In this document: positions 24,478 to 34,849 of the stretch, in pieces
Layout: every line of letters starts with the position of its first letter
Position numbering within the stretch: position 1 is the first letter of the stretch
Assembly: GCA_902634045.1 (NCBI GenBank)
Contig: CACPJE010000004.1
Span: 1-52,456, forward strand
Reading direction: 5' to 3'
Source of the DNA: an uncultured Pelagibacteraceae bacterium
Lineage (GTDB): Bacteria; Pseudomonadota; Alphaproteobacteria; Pelagibacterales; AG-422-B15
Length of the DNA stretch: 52,456 nt
Notes under the pieces: generated by a model
Seen by the model: the letters and a program-made list of their open reading frames with translations, nothing else
The model's database searches: none
Told to the model about the DNA's origin: nothing
Made by a program: the position numbers and the translations under genes

Positions 24478-25762
24478 TGAAAATATCTGCCATCCTTTGC
24501 ATCGCACTAATAGTTACTAATAAGGGCATTCTAAATAATCTACCACCTGGAAAGTTTCTATGTTTTATTTTCTCAAATAGCTCTAATTCTTCCGTTCTAC
24601 CATTAGCTATACTCTCTGCAAGAATTTTTCCTGCTATACCTGTAAATGCAACTCCATGACCAGAGAATCCATGAGCATAAAATATTTTTTCACTCTCCAT
24701 ACCGATATCAGGAACTCTATTCATTGTTAGAGCTATCAGACCTCCCCAAATATATTCAATTTTTAGATTACTAAGCTGAGGAAAAATTTTATCCAATTGT
24801 CGTTTTGTTCTTTTTTTTAAATTTTCTACATTTTTTAAAGAATATCCCACAGCACCACCAAAAACCATTCGCTTACTTTCTGACAACCTATAATAATTCA
24901 AATCAAAATTGGTATCTGAAACACAATAATCATTAGGGAGTATTTGTTCTTGAAGTGGAGTACTTAAGCTTTCTGTGCAAACTATGTATGTTTCACATGG
25001 CATTACTCTATTTTTAAAATTCATACGTAACCCTTCTAAATATGCATTACAGCAAATAGCAATGTTTTTAGCATCAACTTTTCCTGAACTTAATATTACT
25101 TCGACACTATTTTTAGTTTCATTAATGCTCTCAACAGAAGAATCCTCATATATTTTAACACCTAAATTATGAGCTGCATTCATCAAACCAATTGCATATT
25201 TTAATGGATGTAGATGTCCAGCTCCACGATCTAAAACTCCACCATAATATAATGATGTTCCAATTTCTTTTTTAACCTGGGCTTTATCTAGTATATGAAG
25301 ATTCTCATAACCATAAGTTTTGGATTTATATATTGCTTCTTGTTCATATTCTTTCATCTTTGAATTACTTGTCGCTGCTGTAATACCTCCATTTTTTTTA
25401 TCACAGTCAATATTAAATTCCTCTATTCTCTGATCAATAAGTTTGACTGCATTAAGAGAAATATCCCAAATTTGTTTTGCAAAAGCTAGGCCATACTTTT
25501 TTTCAATTATATCGATTCCCCATGCAACATCAGGCCAAATCTGTCCTCCATTTCTTCCAGATGCACCCCACCCAATTAGATTTTTTTCTAGAAGAATAAC
25601 ATTTAAACCTTTTTTTGCTGATTCGATTGCAGTTGATAGGCCTGTAAACCCTCCTCCAATCACACATAAATCACACTCATTCTCACCATTATAGGCAGGA
25701 AAGGATAATTTATTCTTATTTAAGCTAGCTACATAGTAACTATCTGGGTATTGTCTCATCAT
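24470..25762 (-). CDS. DAO-family FAD-dependent oxidoreductase
   Basis: Flavin amine oxidase-like protein of 430 residues. The FAD-binding motif CDLCVIGGGFTGLSTA (about 30-45), the second glycine motif GWGASGRNGGQIWPDV (about 64-79) and C-terminal HGFSGHGVAFTGIAGKILAE belong to the D-amino-acid-oxidase (DAO) superfamily, closest by eye to gamma-glutamylputrescine oxidases (PuuB). It is coupled by overlap to the downstream reductase, suggesting oxidation of an amine or amino acid followed by handling of a semialdehyde. Substrate is not determined. A second, divergent relative is at 38862. Confidence 0.88.
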   Translation of the reverse strand: MMRQYPDSYYVASLNKNKLSFPAYNGENECDLCVIGGGFTGLSTAIESAKKGLNVILLEKNLIGWGASGRNGGQIWPDVAWGIDIIEKKYGLAFAKQIWDISLNAVKLIDQRIEEFNIDCDKKNGGITAATSNSKMKEYEQEAIYKSKTYGYENLHILDKAQVKKEIGTSLYYGGVLDRGAGHLHPLKYAIGLMNAAHNLGVKIYEDSSVESINETKNSVEVILSSGKVDAKNIAICCNAYLEGLRMNFKNRVMPCETYIVCTESLSTPLQEQILPNDYCVSDTNFDLNYYRLSESKRMVFGGAVGYSLKNVENLKKRTKRQLDKIFPQLSNLKIEYIWGGLIALTMNRVPDIGMESEKIFYAHGFSGHGVAFTGIAGKILAESIANGRTEELELFEKIKHRNFPGGRLFRMPLLVTISAMQRMADIFNV

Positions 25763-25776
25763 TAATTATGACACAG

Positions 25777-27981
25777 TTAAATCTTTGTATGTAAATTTTT
25801 AGGCTCAATTTTACCTGCTTGCGCTCTTTTACCAAACCATTTTTTTAATTCTTTGGGACTTATAAGAACTTTAGATGAAGAATTAACTTTAAGTCCCTCA
25901 CTAGAATCTAAACAAAATGATGAATAAGTTTTTCCAGATTTAAATTTTTGCAGCGATACTCCTCTTCCTTTTTGCATAAATGGTATATCTTCATGTTTGA
26001 AAACTAATAATTTTATTGATTTCTTTTCTCCACTAATTACAGCAATTGAGTCACCTTCTTTATTTGAACACGATACAGCTCTATCATTGGGTTTAAGATT
26101 CATAACTTTTCTGCCAGATTTTGTAGAAGCTATTAAATCATTGGAATTTACAAAGAAACCTTTTCCTGCTGAACTTGTTAGTAAATATTCCTGTCCATCT
26201 TCGTATAAATTAGAGAAGATGATTTCTTCATTGTCTGCCTTATCAATCAGCATGCTTAGTGGGTCTCCAAAGCCTCTACCTGAAGTAACTTTTGAACAAT
26301 TTATTGTATAAAATTTACCCATTGAAGAAAAAAGTATTATCTTGTTGTTGTGTTTACACTGCACAATAAATTTTTCTGAGTCCCCATCCTTATATTTGAC
26401 ATTTGAATAATCATCTTGATGTCCCTTAATTGATTTAATCCAACCATTTTTAGATATAATAATTGTTATAGGTTCTTTGCTCTCAAATTCTTCAATTGAA
26501 TAATCAATTGATTCATAGCTGTGATTGATATTTGTCCTTCTTTTAGAGGATCCTTCAATCTTTTTAAAAGTTGCTAAACTTTCCTTAAATTCATTATCTA
26601 ATATTGAAGTTTGCTTAGTTTTGGATCTAAGAATTAAATTCAATTCTTTTTTATAAATTTGCAGATCTTTGTATTCGGATTTTATTTCTTTTTCTTCAAG
26701 CTTCTTTAAGTGCCTTAACCTCATAGACAGTACAGCTTCAGCTTGCCTTTTATTAAGCTTAAAAATCTTCATCAATTTTTTTTCAGGATCAGAGTCTGTT
26801 CTAATTATTTTGATAATTTTATTTAAATTAGCATAAACAATAAGAAAGCCTTTTAATAATTCAATTCTACTTTCTGTTTGCTTTAATCTATATTTTGACC
26901 TTCTTTTCAATATATTATACCGGTGATCTATAAAAGACTTTAAAGTATCTTTAAGTGAAAATAATCTTGGCTCTAATTTAGAATTAATAGCATTTAAATT
27001 AATAGAAAATCTAGTTTCTAAATCTGTATTTTTAAAAAGATCTTCCATTATAACTTCTGCTTTGAATGTTCTATTTTTAGGAATAATTACAATTCTAATA
27101 TCTTCTGCAGACTCATCTTGAATTGTCTCTAAGTAATTAATTTTTTTTGTATCAATAAGCTCTGAAACTTTTTCTATTATTCTTGATTTATTAACTTGAT
27201 AAGGTATTTCGTTTACTACTATCTGATATTGCCCTCGACCTAGACTCTCTTGTTTCCATTTTGATCTTAGTCTTATTGTTCCCTTACCTTTGGAATATGC
27301 TTCTTTAATAGATTGACTACTATCAACTATTTCTCCACCAGTAGGAAAATCTGGACCAGGAATAATCTTAAGGAGTTGAGAGTTAGTATAGTTTGGTTTC
27401 TTTAATAATTTTAATAACGCAGTAAATAATTCGTCGACGTTATGTGGGGGTATATTTGTTGCCATTCCAACCGCGATTCCTGAACTTCCATTTGCTAAAA
27501 GATTTGGAAATGCAGAAGGCAGAACCATTGGTTCTTCTTCTGATCCATCATAGGTTTTAATAAAATCTACCGTTTCTTCTGTTATGTCACGTAACATTAA
27601 TTCAGCAAAAGATGTGAGTCTTGCCTCTGTGTATCTCATTGCAGCAGCATTATCCCCGTCAATGTTCCCAAAATTTCCTTGTCCATCTATTAATGGATAA
27701 CGAGTGGAAAATGCTTGAGCTAATCTAACTAAAGCTTCATAAACAGATTGATCTCCATGAGGATGAAATTTACCTATCACATCTCCTACAACTCTGGCTG
27801 ACTTTTTAAAACCAGAATTATTTCCCAGTCTCAACTGATACATTGCATAAAGTAACCTTCTGTGAACAGGTTTTAATCCATCTCTAACATCAGGAAGTGC
27901 TCGATGAGTAATAGTGGATAGTGCATATGCAAGATATCTTTCTTCAAGGGCACTGGAAAATTCAATTTTTTTTATATTCAT
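25777..27981 (-). CDS. parC: DNA topoisomerase IV subunit A
   Basis: Breakage-reunion subunit that decatenates daughter chromosomes with ParE. The N-terminal [38 protein letters not shown] and the catalytic Tyr in [19 protein letters not shown] (about 118-136) are clear. After the coiled coil with its basic tail, the C-terminal beta-pinwheel is shorter than in GyrA and lacks a GyrA box that I can recognise, so ParC is the better call, as is its position after recO. It has 734 residues. Confidence 0.93.
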   Translation of the reverse strand: MNIKKIEFSSALEERYLAYALSTITHRALPDVRDGLKPVHRRLLYAMYQLRLGNNSGFKKSARVVGDVIGKFHPHGDQSVYEALVRLAQAFSTRYPLIDGQGNFGNIDGDNAAAMRYTEARLTSFAELMLRDITEETVDFIKTYDGSEEEPMVLPSAFPNLLANGSSGIAVGMATNIPPHNVDELFTALLKLLKKPNYTNSQLLKIIPGPDFPTGGEIVDSSQSIKEAYSKGKGTIRLRSKWKQESLGRGQYQIVVNEIPYQVNKSRIIEKVSELIDTKKINYLETIQDESAEDIRIVIIPKNRTFKAEVIMEDLFKNTDLETRFSINLNAINSKLEPRLFSLKDTLKSFIDHRYNILKRRSKYRLKQTESRIELLKGFLIVYANLNKIIKIIRTDSDPEKKLMKIFKLNKRQAEAVLSMRLRHLKKLEEKEIKSEYKDLQIYKKELNLILRSKTKQTSILDNEFKESLATFKKIEGSSKRRTNINHSYESIDYSIEEFESKEPITIIISKNGWIKSIKGHQDDYSNVKYKDGDSEKFIVQCKHNNKIILFSSMGKFYTINCSKVTSGRGFGDPLSMLIDKADNEEIIFSNLYEDGQEYLLTSSAGKGFFVNSNDLIASTKSGRKVMNLKPNDRAVSCSNKEGDSIAVISGEKKSIKLLVFKHEDIPFMQKGRGVSLQKFKSGKTYSSFCLDSSEGLKVNSSSKVLISPKELKKWFGKRAQAGKIEPKNLHTKI

Positions 27982-27985
27982 ATGT

Positions 27986-28708
27986 TTACTTATTAAATAT
28001 TTCTTTTAAACGATTCCTGCTTTGAGGGAAATTAAGATTATTGGGTTCAAAAAATCTCTTTCTTAAAAAATATTCAGTCAACTCCAAACCATTTAAAATA
28101 TCATTATTGTCATGCTCATGATCATGAGACAAAATAAAATTTGGAAGTTTTAATAATCTATCTTTATAAGCACCAGCGCCCTCAAGGGTCACAGCTCTTC
28201 CGCTTGAAGGAGAAACGTAGACTAATTCATCTTTTTTTGATGTAACTGCACACTTACTTAAATCAATTCCATATCCAATTTCTGAGAGCAGACCCAACTC
28301 CCAATTAATATATTCCTTAATCCAGTCATCGTCATCTGAGGACATTTTTTTTATCATCTCTTTTGAATTATAATAGATTAAATCGTTTGGCTGCTTCTCT
28401 GCCATAGTTAATGAAATCAAAGAACATAATGAAGATAATGCAGTAAGCTTATCTTTTCTGTTTAATATCAAAGATGACCAAGATCTGACAGGCTCGATTG
28501 TGAAATTTCCAAGATGAGATTCTAGTCTGCCTGACCACAAAGCTTTAACTTCATTTCCGGGCTCAATTACAGATCTTAGATTTTTTGAGTGAATTCCTCT
28601 AATTAGTCCTTTATGCCTTCCATGCTCTTTTGTAAGAACTTCTAAAATATAAGATTTCTCATTGTGCAAGTTAAATCCTAAGACGATTCCTTCGCTCTCC
28701 CATCTCAT
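27986..28708 (-). CDS. recO: DNA repair protein RecO
   Basis: RecFOR-pathway mediator that anneals single strands and loads RecA on SSB-coated DNA. The N-terminal OB-fold reads [36 protein letters not shown] with the family GRL-like segment [12 protein letters not shown]. The helical domain follows with CSLISL and an [17 protein letters not shown] motif. It has 240 residues. It lies between era and parC as in most alphaproteobacteria and starts 2 bases after the era stop. Confidence 0.93.
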   Translation of the reverse strand: MRWESEGIVLGFNLHNEKSYILEVLTKEHGRHKGLIRGIHSKNLRSVIEPGNEVKALWSGRLESHLGNFTIEPVRSWSSLILNRKDKLTALSSLCSLISLTMAEKQPNDLIYYNSKEMIKKMSSDDDDWIKEYINWELGLLSEIGYGIDLSKCAVTSKKDELVYVSPSSGRAVTLEGAGAYKDRLLKLPNFILSHDHEHDNNDILNGLELTEYFLRKRFFEPNNLNFPQSRNRLKEIFNK

Positions 28709-28710
28709 AA

Positions 28711-29553
28711 CTATCTTTCTGATTCTAATTTAACAAACAAAAAAAGATTAATTTTTTTATTTTCAAATTTTGCAATTTCTTTTCTAGATTGAGATCCTAT
28801 TTCTTTAAGTGTAGATCCTCTCTTGCCAATTAAAATATTTTTATGTGATTTTTTACTTATTGAAATGCACTGATGAATTGTGATTTCATCCTTTGATTTT
28901 TTTATTCCTTCAGTATGAACCTTACATAGATATGGAATTTCTTTATGTATATTGTTATAAATTTTTTCCCTTGTAACTTCAGAATAAAATAATTCTTTTT
29001 TAAGAAGAACTGTTTTCTTCTTCGGATACTTTTGCCTACTATTTGGTAAATATTTTTTAGTAAATTGAAGTAAATCATTGATACCCTCACCATCTAAAGC
29101 AGAGATAGGAAAAATATCTTCTAACTTAGTTTGATCTTTATAATCTTTTATTTTTAAAATTATTTTACTTTTACTTATCTTATCTATCTTATTAAGAATC
29201 AGAAATATCTTTTGATTATCTACCTTCTTATCTAAAGTATTTATAATTTTTTTAAGTGTCGGTTCCATTTTTTTTGAAATATCTAAAACTAAATAAACTA
29301 TTGCAGACGTTTCTATTTCTGAAATTGCAGAATTAGACATTCTATTTGATATTTTCTTTGATGATGAAAAGAGTCCAGGAGTATCATGTAAAATAATTTC
29401 TGCCTCAGAAAAATTTTTAACTGCTTTTTGGTTAAATGTTGTTGACTGCTTCTTTCTTGAAACAAGAGTTACTCGTTTACCAACAATTTTATTTAATAGT
29501 GTAGATTTTCCTGAGTTAGTAGGTCCAATTAATAAGATGGTTCCACTTTTCAT
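28711..29553 (-). CDS. era: GTPase Era
   Basis: Ribosome-assembly GTPase that binds the 3' end of 16S rRNA. G1 is GPTNSGKST (10-18), G3 is HDTPG (about 57-61), G4 is LNKID, and the C-terminal KH domain carries ILIGKRGSTLKEIG. It has 280 residues, slightly shorter than the E. coli protein because of a short N-terminus. It starts 6 bases after the rnc stop in the lepB-rnc-era-recO run. Confidence 0.95.
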   Translation of the reverse strand: MKSGTILLIGPTNSGKSTLLNKIVGKRVTLVSRKKQSTTFNQKAVKNFSEAEIILHDTPGLFSSSKKISNRMSNSAISEIETSAIVYLVLDISKKMEPTLKKIINTLDKKVDNQKIFLILNKIDKISKSKIILKIKDYKDQTKLEDIFPISALDGEGINDLLQFTKKYLPNSRQKYPKKKTVLLKKELFYSEVTREKIYNNIHKEIPYLCKVHTEGIKKSKDEITIHQCISISKKSHKNILIGKRGSTLKEIGSQSRKEIAKFENKKINLFLFVKLESER

Positions 29554-29559
29554 TTTTTT

Positions 29560-30234
29560 TTATGCAATTTTATTTACTTTTATAAATGATTCTGCCGCTT
29601 TCTTTTCTGCATCTTTAATAGATTTTCCTTCCTCATTGACCTTTATGTATTTCTTAAATGATAACTCAACATTAAATAATGGATCATGATCTGGCCCAGA
29701 TTGATCTAAGAGTTTATATTTTGGCAATTCTTTATATTTTTTGAGTGTCCATTCTTGTAAAAAAGATTTTGAGTCAATTAAATCCACATTCATTAATTGA
29801 AATTCGTTATTCCAGAACTTTAATATAAATTTTTTAGTCTCTTCATATCCTCCATCTAAGTATATAGCTCCTATTAAAGCCTCACATGCGTCAGCTAATA
29901 TACTCCTCTTTTCATTGCCCTTAGAACTGATCTCAGTTGATCCTAGTAAAATAAAATCCCCAAGACTTAGAGAATGAGAAATATTATAACAAGTATCTTT
30001 ATTAACAAGTTTACTGTAGCGCTTATCGAGCAATCCTTCAGGGTCATTTGGGGTATCCTCAATTAGTTTCTCAGCAATTACTAATCCTAAAATTCTATCT
30101 CCTAGAAACTCTAACACCTCATTATTTTCGTTTTTGTCAAAACTTTTATGGGTTAAAGATTTTATTAGTTTAGACTGATCATTAAATTTATATGATAATA
30201 TCTCCTCTAAGTTACTAATTTCTTTATTCTGCAT
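29560..30234 (-). CDS. rnc: Ribonuclease III
   Basis: Double-strand-specific endonuclease for rRNA and mRNA processing. The signature NEVLEFLGDRILGLVIAE (about 38-55) contains the catalytic Glu and Asp, with the second acidic pair in ADACEALIGAIYLDGG (about 110-125). A double-stranded RNA-binding domain at the C-terminus ends with SIKDAEKKAAESFIKV. It has 224 residues. It lies 5 bases after lepB. Confidence 0.96.
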   Translation of the reverse strand: MQNKEISNLEEILSYKFNDQSKLIKSLTHKSFDKNENNEVLEFLGDRILGLVIAEKLIEDTPNDPEGLLDKRYSKLVNKDTCYNISHSLSLGDFILLGSTEISSKGNEKRSILADACEALIGAIYLDGGYEETKKFILKFWNNEFQLMNVDLIDSKSFLQEWTLKKYKELPKYKLLDQSGPDHDPLFNVELSFKKYIKVNEEGKSIKDAEKKAAESFIKVNKIA

Positions 30235-30239
30235 TTAAA

Positions 30240-30947
30240 CTATTTAATTAATTTAAAAAGTCTTTCAAATTGGATATCAAATGGCCATCTCCAAAATTCT
30301 ATGAACCATGATCCATCTTTCGTTGAAAAAAATATTATTTGAGCCTTAGCTACAATTCTCTCTGTCGGAACTGGTCCCCAAAATCTACTATCATTTGAAT
30401 TATCTCTATTGTCTCCCATAAAATAATAGTGATTTTCAGGTACTAAAAATTCGTTAATATTGTCTTGAGGTTTATCTCCCAAATCTTTTACTTCATAACT
30501 TTTTCCACTAGGCAAGGTTTCTTTATATATAGAAATACCTTTATCGTCTTTTCTAATAAATTCTATTTCAATAGGATTTGAATTTATATGAACAATACCA
30601 TTAACTATTTTTATCTTATCTCCAGGTAGTCCAATTAACCTTTTAATATAATCATTTCTTGTATGAGGAGGTTTAAAGATAACAACATCTCCTCTTTTCG
30701 GTGAACTTTCAAATATTCTTCCTTTAACAATGGGTAAACTAAATGGAAATGAATGTTGACTGTAACCAAAATCATATTTCGAAGCAAAAATTCTATCACC
30801 AACTAGCAAGCCTGGCTCCATAGAGGAGGATGGAATAAAGAAGGGTTGAAAAAGAAATGTTCTAATTACTAATGCTATTATTATTGCGTAGAAAATAGTT
30901 AATAAATTAGATTTAATCCATGAAGATGTAGATTCTTTATCGCTCAT
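30240..30947 (-). CDS. lepB: Signal peptidase I
   Basis: Inner-membrane serine protease that removes Sec signal peptides. One transmembrane helix (about 13-31) is followed by the catalytic serine Ser42 in IPSSSMEPGLLVGD, the general base Lys102 in RNDYIKRLIGLPGD, and the C-terminal box YYFMGDNRDNSNDSRFWG. It has 235 residues. Its ATG overlaps the acpS stop as ATGA. Confidence 0.96.
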   Translation of the reverse strand: MSDKESTSSWIKSNLLTIFYAIIIALVIRTFLFQPFFIPSSSMEPGLLVGDRIFASKYDFGYSQHSFPFSLPIVKGRIFESSPKRGDVVIFKPPHTRNDYIKRLIGLPGDKIKIVNGIVHINSNPIEIEFIRKDDKGISIYKETLPSGKSYEVKDLGDKPQDNINEFLVPENHYYFMGDNRDNSNDSRFWGPVPTERIVAKAQIIFFSTKDGSWFIEFWRWPFDIQFERLFKLIK

Positions 30948-31339
30948 ACTTTATTTGAGTTAATTGTAACTATAGCTTGGGCGTAGGGAAACTCGTCAGT
31001 GATAGATAAATTTACAACTGGTATATTATTTCTTGGTATCAAAGACTCAAGCTGTTTCTTTGAATTTCCATAAAAATTTATTGATGGTTTACCTGAAGGT
31101 AAGTTAACCACTTCTAAATCTTTCCAATACACACCTTTTCTAAAACCTGTTCCTAGTGCTTTGGCTGCAGCTTCTTTGGCAGCAAATCTCTTTGCAAAAC
31201 ATTCTGCACTTAATCTTCTTTTTTCACATTTCTCAATTTCAGACTTTGTAAAAATTCTTTTTTTAAATCTGTCTCCAAATTTGAAAAGTGTCTTTTCAAT
31301 TCTTCTAATGTCTAAAATATCTGAACCTATTCCAATCAT
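30944..31339 (-). CDS. acpS: Holo-[acyl-carrier-protein] synthase
   Basis: Transfers the phosphopantetheine arm from CoA to the acyl carrier protein. The magnesium-binding motif IGIGSDILDIRRIE at the N-terminus and FAKRFAAKEAAAKALGTG (about 48-65) with the conserved Glu-Lys pair are typical. It has 131 residues. It overlaps both lepB (downstream) and pdxJ (upstream) by 4 bases as ATGA, so three genes are translationally coupled. Confidence 0.96.
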   Translation of the reverse strand: MIGIGSDILDIRRIEKTLFKFGDRFKKRIFTKSEIEKCEKRRLSAECFAKRFAAKEAAAKALGTGFRKGVYWKDLEVVNLPSGKPSINFYGNSKKQLESLIPRNNIPVVNLSITDEFPYAQAIVTINSNKV

Positions 31340-32079
31340 CTAGAAACTCTTCCCTTTTCAATCAAACGTTTAAATTCATTTATTGTATCTTTTAATCCTA
31401 AGAATACTGATTCAGAAACAATAAAATGACCAATATTAAATTCTTTAATTTCATTTATTTCAGATAGTTTTTCAATTGATTCAAAAGTGATTCCATGACC
31501 TAAATGAACCTCTAATCCAATGTGGTTTGCAAAAAATGAGGCTTCTTTAATTTTTGCGAATGAACTCTCAAAATTTAATCCAAGGTGAACATTTTTACAG
31601 AATTCACCTGTGTGTATTTCAATTATATCTGCCCCTATATCTTTTGCCGCAATTATCTGATCATTAGAAGGATCTATGAATAGTGACACGCGGATACCAT
31701 TGTTCTTTAACTCTTTAATTAAATTAACAAGACTATTGTGATTCTTTATAACATTGATCCCGCCTTCAGTAGTAACCTCTTCTCTTTTTTCAGGAACAAT
31801 ACAACATGCATTTGGTTTTGTCTTAATTGCTATCTGCAACATCTCATTGGTAGGTGCCATTTCAAAATTTAGAGGTAAATCAACTTTTTTCTTTATTTCT
31901 AAAATATCACTATCATTTATATGTCTTCTATCCTCTCTCAAATGAGCTGTAATTCCGTCTGCACCGTACTCTTTACATAGAAGCGCAGCTCTAAGTGGAC
32001 TTGGATAATTCTCCCCTCTAGCATTTCTAAGGGTTGCAACATGATCAATATTCACACCTAGTCTTGGTAAATTCTTCAT
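31336..32079 (-). CDS. pdxJ: Pyridoxine 5'-phosphate synthase
   Basis: Last ring-closing step of the deoxyxylulose-5-phosphate-dependent vitamin B6 pathway. The N-terminal LGVNIDHVATLRNARGE (with catalytic His), AHLREDRRHI, FEMAPTNEML with catalytic Glu, and GLEVHLGHGITFESI (His about residue 190) all fit. It has 247 residues. It implies a full PdxA/PdxJ B6 route in this organism. ATGA overlap with acpS. Confidence 0.96.
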   Translation of the reverse strand: MKNLPRLGVNIDHVATLRNARGENYPSPLRAALLCKEYGADGITAHLREDRRHINDSDILEIKKKVDLPLNFEMAPTNEMLQIAIKTKPNACCIVPEKREEVTTEGGINVIKNHNSLVNLIKELKNNGIRVSLFIDPSNDQIIAAKDIGADIIEIHTGEFCKNVHLGLNFESSFAKIKEASFFANHIGLEVHLGHGITFESIEKLSEINEIKEFNIGHFIVSESVFLGLKDTINEFKRLIEKGRVSR

Positions 32080-32082
32080 AGA

Positions 32083-32664
32083 CTAGATTTTTCGACTACC
32101 AGGCTTAACTGGTTCAATCTTTTTTAAATCTTCTGGAAGATTATCAGGATCATAAGTTGGTATATCAAGCTTTAATAAAGAAATTATTTCGTAGTCATTA
32201 AATATTTTTTCTTGAGATCGATCTACTACGCAAGCAATGCCGAGCAAATTAATTTTCATCTTGTATAATTTTTCTAAGCATTCTTTTGATGATTTGCCTG
32301 TGGTAATTACATCTTCAACAAATAAAACATTTTTATTTTCCTCAATTTCAAAACCTCTTCTCAGTTCAAAATTTTCATTTGTTCTTTCGAAAAATATAGA
32401 TCTTGAATTTAGACATCTGGCAACCTCATAGCCAACTAAAATTCCACCTAATGCAGGGGCTACGACATAATCAATTTTAGAATTAATTTTAGAATTAATC
32501 TTCTGAGTTAATGCGTTTGCAACTTTATTTGATATTTTTGAGTCAATAAACAATTTAGAACATTGACAGTAAGTATCAGATCTTTTTTCTGACGAGAGAA
32601 TAAAATGACCATACTGCAATGCACCAGTTTCCTCAAAAATATTTAAAAGCTCTTGTTTATTCAT
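32083..32664 (-). CDS. pyrE: Orotate phosphoribosyltransferase
   Basis: Transfers ribose-5-phosphate from PRPP to orotate in pyrimidine synthesis. The PRPP-binding motif VLFVEDVITTGKSS is at about residues 112-125, with upstream VVAPALGGILVGYEVAR. It has 193 residues. It lies 2 bases after the rel stop. It is the only orotate-using enzyme in the window; pyrB is at 44024, but pyrC is not next to pyrB as is usual. Confidence 0.94.
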   Translation of the reverse strand: MNKQELLNIFEETGALQYGHFILSSEKRSDTYCQCSKLFIDSKISNKVANALTQKINSKINSKIDYVVAPALGGILVGYEVARCLNSRSIFFERTNENFELRRGFEIEENKNVLFVEDVITTGKSSKECLEKLYKMKINLLGIACVVDRSQEKIFNDYEIISLLKLDIPTYDPDNLPEDLKKIEPVKPGSRKI

Positions 32665-32666
32665 AT

Positions 32667-34793
32667 TTAATTAATAAATAGTCTCGATACTGAACTTACA
32701 TTTTCTACTTTTTTTAATGTATTAATTATTGATTCTAAATGTAAAAGATTCTTTACATCTATAACAAATATCATATCAAAAAAATCTTCTCCTTTTTCAG
32801 AAATATTGAGATTTGTTATATTTCCTTTCTCGCTACCTATAATTGTAGCAAGCTTTCCAAGAGATCCTGGTTCATTTTTAACTGAAACTTTAATTCTTGA
32901 AGAAAAAAATTGATTTTGGTCAACATCTTTCCAAGTAGCGGCCAACCATTCTTCTTTCTTATAATCCTTATTTAGCTCTTCACAGTTTAAGGAGTGGATT
33001 ATTATTCCTGAGTCTTCAGAAGTAATTCCAATTATATCTTCACCTGGCAAAGGCAAGCAACACTCTGAAAAATGTATTGCGACTCCTGGTTGTAGATCTT
33101 TGATTTTTAATGGAATATTCAGCATCTTCTTAGGTCTTCTATATCTTGAAAAAAATGAAAGCCTTGATTTAGGTTTTAATTTTGTCAGTTGCCTAGGTTT
33201 TATGTGGCCTTTGCCAATTGAAATCAATAATTCCTCAGAATTTTTTCTATTAAGTTTTTTAGCGAATGTTTCTATTAATTCAGCTGAGATCTTATCATCT
33301 TTATCTAATACTTTTTCTAAAATTTTCTTTCCAAGATTTGCGAATTCGTCTTTTTCCTGTTTTTTAAAATATCTTTTGATTGATGATTGTGCCTTGGCAG
33401 TAGTAACTATATTTTCCCAAGTTTCTGAGGGCTCTTGACTTTTAGAAGTTAAAATCTCAATTTCATCACCATTATGTATCTTTGTATATAATGGCTTTGG
33501 CTTTCCATTAATCTTACAACCAACACATCTATTGCCTATTTCTGAATGAAGTGCATAAGCAAAATCAATTGAATTAGAATTAGAAGGTAGATGTATAAGA
33601 TCTCCCTTAGGGGTAAAGCAAAACACCTGATCTTGAAACATTTCTAATTTTGTAGCCTCTAGAAGCTCTTCTGAAGAAGCGCCACTATCAAGTATTTCAA
33701 CTAAATCTCTTAACCAAGTGACATTTACAGGATCTGAAGATGAATTATCTACAAGATTATAGTTTTCCTTATATGACCAGTGTGCTGCTATTCCTCTGTC
33801 AGCAACAGAGTCCATTTCCTTTGTTCTGATTTGCAACTCTACTCTTTGCCTTTCGGGTCCAACAATTGTTGTATGAACTGACCGATAATTATTTATTTTT
33901 GGAGTAGAAATATAATCTTTAAAAGTTCCTGGAACTGCTGGCCATCTATTATGAATTATTCCCAGAATAGCATAACAATCATTAACTGAGTCTGCTAAAA
34001 TTCTATATGCAAATATATCTGATAGCTGTCTAAATGCTATTTGCTTATTTTGCATTTTATTCCAAACAGAATAAATCTTTTTCTCTCTACCAATTATCTC
34101 ATTGCTAATGTAATTATTTTCTAAAAGTAATGAAATTTTTTTTCTAATTTTTTCAGTTAGGTTAGAAGTATCTTTCTTGAGATATTCTATTCTATTGGAA
34201 ATTGAAGAATAAGCAGAAGGATTAAGAATTTGGAATGATAAGTCTTCTAATTCATCTTTAAACTCATGCATGCCCAATCTTCCTGCAAGAGGTGCATATA
34301 TTTCTATGGTTTCAGATGCAATTCTCTTTCTTCTACTTTCTTCAGGTATAAACTGTACAGTTCTCATGTTATGTAATCTATCTGCAAGCTTTACTAACAA
34401 AACCCTAATATCTTTAGACATTGCTAATATTAATTTTCTAAAATTTTCTGCCTGAAATTTATTCTCTGTATAAGTCTCTATTTTAGAAAGTTTAGTTACA
34501 CCATTAACTAATTTAACTACTTCTTCTCCAAACTCATTTTTTAAATCAACTTCAGTTGTCAATGTGTCTTCAAGAGTGTCGTGCAACAGACCAGTAATAA
34601 TTGAAGATGTATCAAGCTTTAGACCTAAAAGTATGTCTGCAACTGCTAATGGATGAGAAATATATGGATCACCTGAATGTCTTCTCTGAGATTTATGTGC
34701 AGATAATGCAAATTCATAAGCTTTCTCAATCATCTGAACATCTAAGTCAGGATCATAATTCTTTATTTTGCTTATTAGCTCATTTTGAACCAT
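32667..34793 (-). CDS. rsh: Bifunctional (p)ppGpp synthetase/hydrolase (RelA/SpoT homologue)
   Basis: Makes and degrades the stringent-response alarmone. The order is HD hydrolase domain (HSGDPYISHPLAVA, then LLHDTLEDT at about 66-74), synthetase domain (PKINNYRSVHTTIVGPERQRVELQIR and GIAAHWSYKE), TGS domain with VFCFTPKGDLIHLPSNSNSID-like sequence, and a C-terminal ACT domain. Intact HD residues mean both activities are expected. It has 708 residues. Alphaproteobacteria usually carry one such protein, preceded by rpoZ; here rpoZ is absent and only 56 noncoding bases separate it from folK. Confidence 0.95.
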   Translation of the reverse strand: MVQNELISKIKNYDPDLDVQMIEKAYEFALSAHKSQRRHSGDPYISHPLAVADILLGLKLDTSSIITGLLHDTLEDTLTTEVDLKNEFGEEVVKLVNGVTKLSKIETYTENKFQAENFRKLILAMSKDIRVLLVKLADRLHNMRTVQFIPEESRRKRIASETIEIYAPLAGRLGMHEFKDELEDLSFQILNPSAYSSISNRIEYLKKDTSNLTEKIRKKISLLLENNYISNEIIGREKKIYSVWNKMQNKQIAFRQLSDIFAYRILADSVNDCYAILGIIHNRWPAVPGTFKDYISTPKINNYRSVHTTIVGPERQRVELQIRTKEMDSVADRGIAAHWSYKENYNLVDNSSSDPVNVTWLRDLVEILDSGASSEELLEATKLEMFQDQVFCFTPKGDLIHLPSNSNSIDFAYALHSEIGNRCVGCKINGKPKPLYTKIHNGDEIEILTSKSQEPSETWENIVTTAKAQSSIKRYFKKQEKDEFANLGKKILEKVLDKDDKISAELIETFAKKLNRKNSEELLISIGKGHIKPRQLTKLKPKSRLSFFSRYRRPKKMLNIPLKIKDLQPGVAIHFSECCLPLPGEDIIGITSEDSGIIIHSLNCEELNKDYKKEEWLAATWKDVDQNQFFSSRIKVSVKNEPGSLGKLATIIGSEKGNITNLNISEKGEDFFDMIFVIDVKNLLHLESIINTLKKVENVSSVSRLFIN

Positions 34794-34849
34794 ATTAGAA
34801 CTTATAAATCATACATTAAGCAGATAGTGAAGTAGAAAAAAAATCAAAT

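Noticed and set aside
24478-24507. GTG start for the 3-hydroxyisobutyrate dehydrogenase-like gene
   Set aside because: The Rossmann fold begins at the ATG 24477, and the extension lies deep inside the neighbouring gene.
33100-33438. 112-residue plus-strand frame opposite the rel gene
   Set aside because: Antisense to the conserved Rel C-terminal half; no motif.
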